From NCBI GenBank assembly GCA_037441445.1, contig JBBISE010000041.1, positions 1-22,785 on the forward strand: a DNA stretch of 22,785 bases. Reading direction: 5' to 3'. Both the position numbers and the translations under genes were made by a program. Positions 16,071-22,785 of this stretch are shown one piece after another. The notes under the pieces are model-generated. The model had not been told where the DNA came from. It searched no databases and saw only the letters and a program-made list of their open reading frames with translations. The DNA comes from JAAYQU01 sp037441445. Its GTDB lineage: Bacteria; Bacteroidota; Bacteroidia; Bacteroidales; Salinivirgaceae. Within the stretch, counting starts at the first letter, position 1; each line of letters starts with the position of its first letter.

Positions 16071-17512
16071 ATGAAAACGAAATTTTCTATCCTGCTTTTA
16101 TTCTGGACTTTTACTGCAGTAGCTTCTCACGAAGGAACAATTCCGGCTGACGATACCGGCCCGGCTGCTGTTAAAGGAACCATAAAAGGATCCATAAAAG
16201 ATGCTATTGAACGTAAACCAATGGAATATGTGAGTGTAGCAGCCTATTCCCTACCCGATTCGGCGCTGGTAACCGGATCGATTACCGCCCTTGACGGTTC
16301 ATTCAACATTCCGGGGCTTCCCACCGGCAATTATTTTATTCAGGCCTATTTTGTTGGCTATGAAAAGAAAAATGTGGGAAGTATTGAAATTTCAAAAGAG
16401 AAACGCATGAACGATTGCGGTGAAATCACGCTGAATCCCGCTGTTGCATCGCTGAATGAGGTGACTGTAACGGCAGAAAAAGATGTCATTCAATACAATA
16501 TTGATAAAAAAGTGGTTAATGTGAGCAAAAAGCCCGAAGCCATGGGCGGAACGGTGGCTAATGCCCTTGAAAATACACCATCCATCCAGTTAGATAGCGA
16601 CGGAAACGTCTTACTGCGTGGTAGCACCAATTTCACCGTTTTAATTGATGGCAAACCCACAGCCATGAGTGGCAACGATGTTTTAAAGCAAATTCCGGCA
16701 GCCACGGTCGAAAACGTCGAAATCACTACCAATCCTTCTGCAAAGTTCGACCCCGATGGCGCTTCCGGCATCATAAACATTGTCATGAAACGCCCATGCC
16801 GACAACCGATTTTTCGACACACAAGAGCATGATTAAAGTCGGCATGAAGTTCCATATGGCCGTAAACCGAAAAATTATAAACATATGAAAAAATTTAATA
16901 TGGGATTTGTTTCAGCGGAAGCCTATTACCGGCAAACCAACAACGCATTCACTCAAATTCTACGCTTGCGCAATGACGGAATTGTGGTTATAACCACGGA
17001 AAACCTTAGCCGAAATTACTCCTACGGTATTCAACTGTCTGCCAACCTAACCCCATGGAAGCAATTCAATGTATTTACCAGTGTCAACCTATACAACCAT
17101 CATGTTGAGGGTGAATCGGTTTCAGAAAGTTCAGAAAAGAAAAGCATTGGCTCCGATTTTAACCTGAACGCCAAGTATACACCCCGACAAGGGTCACGAA
17201 TTCAAATAAGTGGCTTCTATAATGCTCCACGCGTAACAGCCCAAGGGGAAACAGGCTGAAATGTACGGGATGAATATGTCGCTTAGTCAGGAATTCCTGA
17301 AACGTCGGCTGAGTGTCGTTGTTTCGGCTCGCGATGTATTAAAAACAATGAAATACAAAATGACTACCGACACCCCGGACATGAAAAGCGACTTTACTTT
17401 TCACATGGATTCGCCGCAAATTATGGTTAGTGTAAGCTATAAAATAAACAACTACAAGCAGCGTCGCGAAAACGGTGAAACCCGGATGAATTTTGAGGGG
17501 GGAATGATGTAG
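16071..17512 (+). pseudogene. TonB-dependent receptor remnant (OMP_b-brl_3 type), barrel mostly deleted and frameshifted
   Basis: Outer-membrane receptor relic. From ATG 16071 a signal peptide (MKTKFSILLLFWTFTAVASH) leads into a carboxypeptidase-regulatory-like domain (VKGTIKGSIKDAIERKPMEY, about residues 35-120) and a TonB plug (about 122-245) ending DPDGASGIINIVMKR. Normal homologues run to about 800 residues; here the reading frame ends at 16832 soon after the plug. A second piece in another frame (16885-17259) matches the late barrel (SAEAYYRQTNNAFTQILRLR, then FYNAPRVTAQGE). A third (17261-17512), in the remaining frame, matches the last strands (SLSQEFLKRRLSVVVSARDV, then YKINNYKQRR). 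About 350 residues of barrel are missing, and one extra base between 17245 and 17257 breaks the end. The gene cannot make a working receptor. Confidence 0.85.
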
Positions 17513-17521
17513 GGGAATAAT

Positions 17522-17549
17522 GTAGAGTCGCAAAATGTTGCGTCTCTAC
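17522..17549. repeat. palindromic repeat GTAGAGTCGCAA-4-TTGCGTCTCTAC
   Basis: Two 12-base arms, complementary except for one position, around AATG. It resembles the GTAGAGACGCAA...TTGCGTCTCTAC dispersed palindromes I recall in Bacteroidota and cyanobacteria. It lies between two converging broken genes and contains the stop codon of the YwqK gene (17548-17546). No T-run follows, so it is not a standard terminator. Confidence 0.75.
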
Positions 17550-18244
17550 TCCTTCAACAAACCATCCTCGTATTCCTCTTTCCGTAAAACGGTTCCATTT
17601 TCATCGTAATAGACGGCGGTTCCGTGTTGTTTGCCTCTTTTATAGGTTATTTCAGATTCAATGTTTCCGTTTCTGTGGTAGTAATAATGAATACCGACCA
17701 ATACCAAGGATTCAAATGATGTTGATGTTGTGTCCTTTGGGACAAGTAAACCCCGAAATTTTAAATTTCCATTTAAATAATAATGTGAAAAAAATATGCT
17801 GCCCTTTTCTTTATCATAAAAGTTTTCAGTTTTCTTTTTTCCATTCTTCTAATAAACAATATGCGTTCCTTCATTTTGATAAATTCCACGATCTTCCTTT
17901 CTCTTTTTATAAAAATACAGTGTAGATTCCTCACTTGGGAGACCGTTTTCAAAGTACCTGAAAAATTTGAATCTGTTAAAACCATCCAACTAATAGACAC
18001 TATCCAATAAAATTCCTTTTCGGCTCCAACCACAAGTATATTGTATTATTCCATCCTGAAAAACGCATATAGATTTCATTTTACCATTGCGATATGTGCG
18101 TGTACATGAACCTGTAAAAAGAGAACTATCTGCTCTATTATACGCAATCTGTGTTTCTTTATCCAGAAAGAAACAATCGTTTTGAGCGTAGAAAAGGGAA
18201 GGCAAAAAAGCCAAACTTATGATTATTAGTGTTTTGATTTTCAT
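17546..18244 (-). pseudogene. secreted YwqK-repeat (MORN-like) protein interrupted by two in-frame TAG codons
   Basis: From ATG 18244 the frame runs 233 codons to a TAG at 17548-17546 without any frameshift, but TAG occurs at codon 85 (17992-17990) and codon 132 (17851-17849). The start has a signal peptide (MKIKTLIIISLAFLPSLFYA). The body is made of YwqK-type antitoxin/MORN-like repeats throughout, both before and after the stops: TYRNGKMKSICVFQDGIIQY, FRYFENGLPSEEST, KNGKKKTENFYD, HRNGNIESEITYKRGKQHGT and YYDENGTVLRKEEYEDG. Both internal stops follow Val-Tyr, in places where repeats of this type carry Tyr, Gln or Trp. TAG is a normal stop in three other genes in this window, so recoding is unlikely. 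Probably two nonsense mutations in a decaying gene; sequence error or readthrough are alternatives. Confidence 0.8.
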
Positions 18245-18457
18245 GTTTTATAATTTTTCTGTCGAAGGTCATATGGAACTTTATGCCGATTTTGCTCATG
18301 CGTTGGTGTTGAGAAAAATTGTTTGTTGGCGTGGGAGTTTCATGTTGTTAGAGTTCCAAGTTGAATAAAAGATAAAAATGTTTGTAACAATTTGTGGCAA
18401 ATTTAGAAAAAGTAGGTCATTCAACCACATTTGACACGAAAAAAACAAAAATATTAC

Positions 18458-18465
18458 TACTTTTG
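18458..18465 (+). promoter_or_regulatory. candidate -7 element of the DUF2877-FdrA-DUF1116 operon
   Basis: TACTTTTG matches TAnnTTTG, 14 bases before the ATG at 18480. A TTTG (18430-18433) lies upstream at a somewhat long spacing of 24 bases. It would give a very short leader, common in Bacteroidota. Confidence 0.5.
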
Positions 18466-18479
18466 ATTTTGACCCGATT

Positions 18480-19325
18480 ATGAAAGAAAATTTTAATTCA
18501 ATTGCTAAACGACACATTGCAGGTTCCAACCTCCCGTTTGGAAATTATAAGTTGCACAGCAGGTTTACCCAAGTGCTTAATTTTGTAAATGATAAAAACC
18601 ACCTTGTTTTCCTGACCAACAAAATTGAAAATCTGGCGGCTAACGGGATATTTGTTCATGGAATTGATTTCGAAACGATTGATTCCCTAAGCATTTCGGA
18701 TTTGTGCATCAAAACAGGGGATTATAGAATAGACCGAAGCCTTTTCGAGACTTATGATTCCACGTTTTTATACGATGGGGTTCATAGAGGAAAATTCGAA
18801 CAATTATTCACAAATCTCGTCAGAAACTACCCACACCTTTTTCCCGAAAAAAGCCTGGCTTTCTTGCTTGAGCCTTCGCGGGAATGTTTTTTTTCTTCAG
18901 GATTCGATTTTCATTTTATGGAAAATGCAAAGAAAGGCGCACAAAAAATTCTGAACGGTGAAGTATTGGAAGGCGTAAAAGCAATCAAAGGAACCGGTAC
19001 GGGCCTCACTCCCGCCGGCGATGATTTTATTGCCGGGATGCTTTGGGGGGTGCATTATCTCCAGATGGTTTATAAACGAGATTTACAACCCCTCAGACAA
19101 TCGGTTTTTGACGCTACAACCGGAAACAACATACTTGTACATTCTTTCCTGGAACAGGCAAAAAACGGGCGTTATTTCTTTTCGTTGAAAAAATTACTAC
19201 ATTTATCAATTCAAAAAACCGACATCACAAACGCACTACAAAGTTTACTTTCAATGGGGGCAACATCAGGAGGCGATTTGTTGTCGGGGTATATTTTCAC
19301 TATCAAACACAAACCAGGATTATGA
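18480..19325 (+). CDS. allH: DUF2877 protein (AllH-like), possible carbamoyltransferase subunit
   Basis: Cytoplasmic protein of 281 residues in the DUF2877 family (formerly YlbF in E. coli). The glycine-rich hallmark GTGTGLTPAGDDFIAGMLWG occupies residues 171-190, and a second conserved block SMGATSGGDLLSG lies near the end. In E. coli the product AllH was reported with AllF and AllG to form the oxamate carbamoyltransferase of allantoin breakdown, which converts oxalurate and phosphate to oxamate and carbamoyl phosphate. Its stop overlaps the next start (ATGA), indicating translational coupling to fdrA. The start at 18480 is supported by a -7 element just before it. The family call is firm; the substrate in this organism is inferred. 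Confidence 0.85.
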   Translation: MKENFNSIAKRHIAGSNLPFGNYKLHSRFTQVLNFVNDKNHLVFLTNKIENLAANGIFVHGIDFETIDSLSISDLCIKTGDYRIDRSLFETYDSTFLYDGVHRGKFEQLFTNLVRNYPHLFPEKSLAFLLEPSRECFFSSGFDFHFMENAKKGAQKILNGEVLEGVKAIKGTGTGLTPAGDDFIAGMLWGVHYLQMVYKRDLQPLRQSVFDATTGNNILVHSFLEQAKNGRYFFSLKKLLHLSIQKTDITNALQSLLSMGATSGGDLLSGYIFTIKHKPGL

Positions 19326-20875
19326 TACTTAAAGGTATTGCAAAAAAGGGAGCCTATTACGATTCTGTTACACTAATGATGGTTTCTAAGGAAATCTACA
19401 AGATAGAAGGTGTTGCCGAGTCGTCAGTAGTAATGGGTACGAACGAAAACAAAGCCATTCTGAAATCGGCAGGACTGTGGATTCCTGAATTTGAACCACT
19501 TTCCGATACCGACCTTATTATTTGCGTCCAAGCTAAGAACGAAGAAGCTGCCAACACAGCCATAAAAAGTGTTGACAGTGTTCTGAAAATGCTGCGAAGT
19601 AAAAAAGATGACCTGGGTTCGGCAACTGCGCATAGTTTCGAACAAGCCGTTGACCAACTTCCAGGAGCAAATCTGTCGCTTATTTCGGTTGCCGGAAAAT
19701 ATGCCGCACGCGAGGCAAAGAAAGCACTCAACCAAGGGTTGCATGTTATGCTGTTTTCCGATAATGTTTCCATTGAAGAAGAACTCGAACTAAAAAAACT
19801 GGCTCAGAAAAAAGGACTTTTAGTTATGGGGCCTGATTGCGGAACAGCTATAATTAACGGTGTTCCTTTAGCCTTTGCCAACATGGTAAAACGAGGAAAC
19901 ATTGGCCTTGTGGCAGCATCAGGAACCGGTCTTCAGGAAGTTAGCACTATAATCTCGAACCATGGTGGAGGCATTTCCCAAGCCATTGGCACCGGTGGTC
20001 GCGACGTAAAAAAAGAAATTGGCGGCATTATGTTCATTGAGGCTTTGAAAGCCCTGAACAACGACCCAAAAACCGAATGTATTGTACTGATTAGCAAACC
20101 GCCACACCCCGAAGTGCTTCAAAAAATCTCGGACGAAATAAAGAAGATCCGAAAACCCGTGGTTGGAATCCTCATTGGAGGCGATCCAACAATCATAAAG
20201 AACGCAGGAGCCGTTCCTGCCGGTACGTTAGAGGAGGCTGCACTGCTTGCCGTTGCCATATCAAAAGGTCAAGACATATTGGTTGTGCCTGAAAACATCA
20301 AAAAACGTCGAGACGATCTAAAAAAAGCAGCATTGGAGCTCGTAAAAAAGGCTCAAGGAAAATATCTTCGGGGTCTGTTCAGCGGAGGAACCTTGTGCGA
20401 TGAAACCCAACTGATAATGAAAGAAACCTTAGGCTTCATATACAGTAACGCTCCGTTGAACAAAGATTTTGCCCTTGCCGATTTGTGGAAAAGCCATAAA
20501 AACACCATTTTAGACATGGGCGAAGACGAATTTACTTCCGGTCGCCCCCACCCGATGATTGACTTCAGTCTGCGAAATAAGCGTATGTTGGAAGAAGCCG
20601 CCGATAAAGAGGTTGCTGTACTTTTGTTCGACGTAGTCATTGGCTATGGTTCGCACCTTGATCCGGCCTCAGAGTTGATTCCGGTGATAAAAAAAGCGAA
20701 GGAAATATCGCCAAACTTGCTTCTTATTTGTTCTGTTACAGGCACAAACGACGACCCACAAAACAGGACTGAAGTGGTTGAGAAACTTAAAAATGTGGGT
20801 GTTATCGTGCAACCATCAAATGCTGCGGCATCGGAACTTTGCGAACAAATTATTCTATCACTCAATTCAAAATAA
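19322..20875 (+). CDS. fdrA: FdrA-family protein (AllF-like acyl-CoA-synthetase fold)
   Basis: Cytoplasmic protein of 517 residues in the FdrA family, related to the alpha and beta subunits of succinyl-CoA synthetase. The N-terminal part has a conserved IAKKGAYYDSVTLM start. The CoA-synthetase-alpha-like region includes GPDCGTAIINGVPLAFANM (170-188), GLVAASGTGLQEVSTI (195-210) and AIGTGGRDVKKEIGG (221-235). The C-terminal half has LRGLFSGGTLCDETQ and an IDFSLRN block. No phospho-histidine loop of true succinyl-CoA synthetase is seen. Together with its neighbours it matches the AllF-AllG-AllH oxamate carbamoyltransferase reported in E. coli. The ATG overlaps the DUF2877 stop by 4 bases, and the DUF1116 gene starts 10 bases after its end, so the three form one operon. 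Confidence 0.9.
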   Translation: MILKGIAKKGAYYDSVTLMMVSKEIYKIEGVAESSVVMGTNENKAILKSAGLWIPEFEPLSDTDLIICVQAKNEEAANTAIKSVDSVLKMLRSKKDDLGSATAHSFEQAVDQLPGANLSLISVAGKYAAREAKKALNQGLHVMLFSDNVSIEEELELKKLAQKKGLLVMGPDCGTAIINGVPLAFANMVKRGNIGLVAASGTGLQEVSTIISNHGGGISQAIGTGGRDVKKEIGGIMFIEALKALNNDPKTECIVLISKPPHPEVLQKISDEIKKIRKPVVGILIGGDPTIIKNAGAVPAGTLEEAALLAVAISKGQDILVVPENIKKRRDDLKKAALELVKKAQGKYLRGLFSGGTLCDETQLIMKETLGFIYSNAPLNKDFALADLWKSHKNTILDMGEDEFTSGRPHPMIDFSLRNKRMLEEAADKEVAVLLFDVVIGYGSHLDPASELIPVIKKAKEISPNLLLICSVTGTNDDPQNRTEVVEKLKNVGVIVQPSNAAASELCEQIILSLNSK

Positions 20876-20885
20876 AAGTGCAACA

Positions 20886-22298
20886 ATGACTATAAATAAT
20901 CTATTCGAACAACCTTTAAAGGTAATAAACACCGGCTTGAAATCCTTTCAGGACAGTATTACCGGAGCCGGGGCACAAGTTGTACAAGTTAATTGGAAGC
21001 CGCCTGTTGACGTAAATCCCGAATTGGTCGAAATACTTGCCCAAAACAAACAAAAAATTGAAGAAGCCAACAAAAAGGCTACCGACATTATTCTAAGCGG
21101 CAAACCTTTCTTAGTGGGCATGGACATTGCCCTGAACGTCATTCCGGGAATGAAAAAGAACCTGATTTTGCATTCTGGCCCCCCCATAACCTGGGACAGA
21201 ATGTGCGGGCCAACACGGGGAGCCATTATCGGTGCACTTATTTATGAAGGAATGGCCTCGAATCCGGATGAAGCCGAGGTGTTGGCATCATCGGGCAAAA
21301 TTGAATATGCTCCCTGCCACCAACACGCATCCGTGGGACCCATGGCCGGGATTATATCTGCATCCATGCCCGTATTTATTGTGAAAAACGAACAATACGG
21401 AAATTTGGCTTTCTGCACCCAAAACGAGGGGTTGGGAAAAGTGCTTCGCTACGGAGCATTTGGCCCCGAGGTGATAGAAAAATTGAAGTGGATGGAAAAA
21501 ACTATGTACCCCATACTGCGCGATGCCATTCAAAAACTAGGCAAAATAGACCTCAAAAATCTCATAGCGCAGGCGTTGCACATGGGCGATGAGGTTCACA
21601 ACCGTAACCGTGCAGGAACATCGTTGTTATACAGAACGTTGGCACCCGCCATAGTTGAAACAAGTGCGAACAAGGAAGACACAGTCAAGGTGTTAAACTT
21701 TATTAATGGAAACGATCACTTTTTCCTGAACCTTTCCATGCCCGCAGCCAAGTGTTGTTTGGATGCGGCCCGGAAGATTCCATTCAGCAGCGTTGCCGTT
21801 GTCATGGCACGCAACGGTACCGATTTTGGCGTTCAGTTAGCCGGAACCGCCGACCAGTGGTTTGTGGGCGAAGCACTAGTTCCCGATGCCCTATTTTTCC
21901 CCGGTTACACCAAAGACGACGCCAACCCTGATATTGGCGACAGCGCCATTACAGAAACGGTTGGTTTGGGTGGATTTGCCATTGCATCGGCTCCGGCCAT
22001 TGTTCAATTCGTGGGTGGCACAGCCAAAGATGCCGTTCAATACACCCTGGATATGTACGAAATAGCAGCTGCCGAGAATAATGTTTATCAGATTCCTTAC
22101 CTCAATTTCCGCGGAACGCCAACCGGAATTGATGTCCGAAAGGTTATAGAGAAAAGTATCACCCCGTTTATCGATACCGGCGTTGCACACAAACTGCCCG
22201 GCGTTGGACAAGTAGGTGCAGGAGTATTGAGTGCACCGATGGAGCCTTTTAAGAAAGCCTACGAGGGATTGGGTTTGGAGATTCAGAGGATTAAATAA
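20886..22298 (+). CDS. allG: DUF1116 protein (AllG-like)
   Basis: Cytoplasmic protein of 470 residues from the ATG at 20886; the frame is open back to 20778, but that would overlap fdrA by about 100 bases and gives an atypical N-terminus. Family blocks are strong: VQVNWKPPVDVNPELV near the start, HSGPPITWDRMCGPTRGAII, and EYAPCHQHASVGPMAGIISA followed by a PVFIVKN stretch, then NRNRAGTSLLYR. The family was named YlbE in E. coli and is the AllG partner of AllF and AllH. Order here is H-F-G, whereas E. coli has F-G-H followed by a carbamate kinase; no kinase is visible here. The product could be carbamoyl phosphate or another acyl phosphate; the sequence cannot decide. Confidence 0.9.
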   Translation: MTINNLFEQPLKVINTGLKSFQDSITGAGAQVVQVNWKPPVDVNPELVEILAQNKQKIEEANKKATDIILSGKPFLVGMDIALNVIPGMKKNLILHSGPPITWDRMCGPTRGAIIGALIYEGMASNPDEAEVLASSGKIEYAPCHQHASVGPMAGIISASMPVFIVKNEQYGNLAFCTQNEGLGKVLRYGAFGPEVIEKLKWMEKTMYPILRDAIQKLGKIDLKNLIAQALHMGDEVHNRNRAGTSLLYRTLAPAIVETSANKEDTVKVLNFINGNDHFFLNLSMPAAKCCLDAARKIPFSSVAVVMARNGTDFGVQLAGTADQWFVGEALVPDALFFPGYTKDDANPDIGDSAITETVGLGGFAIASAPAIVQFVGGTAKDAVQYTLDMYEIAAAENNVYQIPYLNFRGTPTGIDVRKVIEKSITPFIDTGVAHKLPGVGQVGAGVLSAPMEPFKKAYEGLGLEIQRIK

Positions 22299-22323
22299 CC
22301 ACGGAGGCAAGGAGAACACGAAG
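22299..22323 (+). repeat. degenerate purine-rich tract ahead of the GxxExxY gene
   Basis: CCACGGAGGCAAGGAGAACACGAAG begins at the base after the DUF1116 stop; its units (CACGGAG, CAAGGAG, ACACGAAG) are imperfect copies of one another. From memory, similar CACGGAG-type tracts often precede GxxExxY genes in unrelated genomes; I could not check this. Confidence 0.5.
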
Positions 22324-22337
22324 TTGCACGAAAAAAA

Positions 22338-22345
22338 TACTTTTG
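22338..22345 (+). promoter_or_regulatory. candidate -7 element of the GxxExxY gene
   Basis: TACTTTTG, identical to the element before DUF2877, lies 43 bases before the ATG at 22389. No TTTG -33 element was seen at the usual distance. Confidence 0.35.
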
Positions 22346-22388
22346 AAACTCAGCGGATTCTTATATTCAGTAGTAAAATACTAAAAAT

Positions 22389-22766
22389 ATGATTACTCAA
22401 AAGCTATTAAACTCTCTATCGTACAAGATTATAGGCTGTGCCATTGAAGTTCACAATCAACTTGGACCAGGCTTACTTGAATCAGTTTATGAGTCTTGTT
22501 TTATTGAGGAAATGCGAAGTGCGGGTTTACATGTCCAATCGCAGGTTTATGTTCCTGTTCATTACAAAGGAAAAGATTTGGGAGGGAGTTTAAAACTTGA
22601 TCTACTTGTAAATGATTTGATTATTATTGAGGAAAAGGCGGCTGAAGAGATGATACCATTATACAAAGCACAACTACTGTCATATCTAAAACTTACAGGG
22701 AAACCTAAGGGATTACTGATAAATTTTAATTCAGTAAATGTCAAGTTTCATAAGGTTGTTGGTTAA
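22389..22766 (+). CDS. GxxExxY-family protein
   Basis: Full-length 125-residue member of the GxxExxY family. The name-giving motif is in LGPGLLESVYE (residues about 25-35), preceded by YKIIGCAIEVHNQ. The C-terminal half has LDLLVNDLIIIEEKAAEEM and YKAQLLSYLKLTGKPKGLLI. The D-x(n)-E-x-K arrangement (LDLLV to EEK) resembles a PD-(D/E)xK nuclease core, although activity has not been established for the family. Most members read E-L-K at the core; this one reads E-E-K, keeping the outer residues. It stands alone between the DUF1116 gene and the end of the window and is preceded by a short repeat tract. Confidence 0.9.
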   Translation: MITQKLLNSLSYKIIGCAIEVHNQLGPGLLESVYESCFIEEMRSAGLHVQSQVYVPVHYKGKDLGGSLKLDLLVNDLIIIEEKAAEEMIPLYKAQLLSYLKLTGKPKGLLINFNSVNVKFHKVVG

Positions 22767-22785
22767 AACAATCTTGCTTTGATTT

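Noticed and set aside
17849..17992. Genome-wide TAG recoding or pyrrolysine insertion
   Set aside because: The ECF sigma, DUF4252 copy A and MCE genes all end normally in TAG, and there is no pyrrolysine machinery or structured element in the window.
17773..18033. 86-codon minus-strand frame inside the YwqK pseudogene
   Set aside because: It is an off-frame shadow; the true frame, with repeats on both sides of the TAGs, explains the region.
18446..18453. TATTTTTG on the minus strand as promoter of the YwqK gene
   Set aside because: It lies about 200 bases before the ATG and beside the opposite-strand -7 element; no supporting -33, so too weak to call.
20778..20885. N-terminal extension of the DUF1116 protein overlapping fdrA
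   Set aside because: It would overlap fdrA by about 100 bases, and the family's usual start matches the ATG at 20886.

Overview
The window looks like chromosome of a free-living or environmental Bacteroidota, probably order Bacteroidales or Marinilabiliales. The grounds are gene content (DUF4252/ECF-sigma cluster, rpmB-rpmG-DUF4295 cluster, Bacteroidota-type LptD, SusC-like carboxypeptidase-regulatory/TonB receptor family, YwqK-type repeat protein), near absence of Shine-Dalgarno sequences, and several matches to the Bacteroidota -7 promoter element TAnnTTTG. No rRNA, tRNA, CRISPR array or complete insertion sequence was seen.

Layout. 1-2040 (+): an OmpR/PhoB-type response regulator, then a membrane-anchored metallophosphoesterase. 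2092-5290 (-): a cluster transcribed right to left as DUF4252 protein A, ECF sigma factor, single-pass anti-sigma-like protein, DUF4252 protein B, DMT-family permease; a possible ECF-type promoter (TGTTAC, 16 nt, CGTC) lies just upstream of the first gene. 5556-7848 (-): methionine aminopeptidase and dnaA. 7849-8273: a very A+T-rich non-coding block in front of dnaA. 8274-10533 (-): cell-wall amidase followed by an MCE/MlaD protein. Divergent from these, 10594-14989 (+): LptD-like outer-membrane protein, UPF0316 membrane protein and CinA. 15125-15737 (+): ribosomal proteins L28 and L33 plus the 52-residue DUF4295 protein, closed by a clear intrinsic terminator.

16071-18244 is a decay zone. 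A TonB-dependent receptor has lost most of its barrel and also carries a +1 frameshift. Facing it is a secreted YwqK-repeat gene whose 233-codon frame is open end to end except for two in-frame TAG codons. A palindromic repeat sits between them and supplies the stop codon of the YwqK gene.

18480-22298 (+) is a tight three-gene operon: DUF2877, FdrA and DUF1116. These families correspond to AllH, AllF and AllG, the proteins reported as the E. coli oxamate carbamoyltransferase. The order differs from E. coli, and neither a carbamate kinase nor allantoin genes are visible here. This is the most likely place for a metabolic variant. The window closes with a GxxExxY-family protein preceded by a short degenerate purine-rich repeat tract.

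The central block (amidase, MCE, LptD) serves envelope construction and lipid transport. dnaA, map and the ribosomal proteins are housekeeping genes. The two flanking accessory segments (the sigma/DUF4252 module, and the decay zone with the FdrA operon) hold most of what merits a second look.
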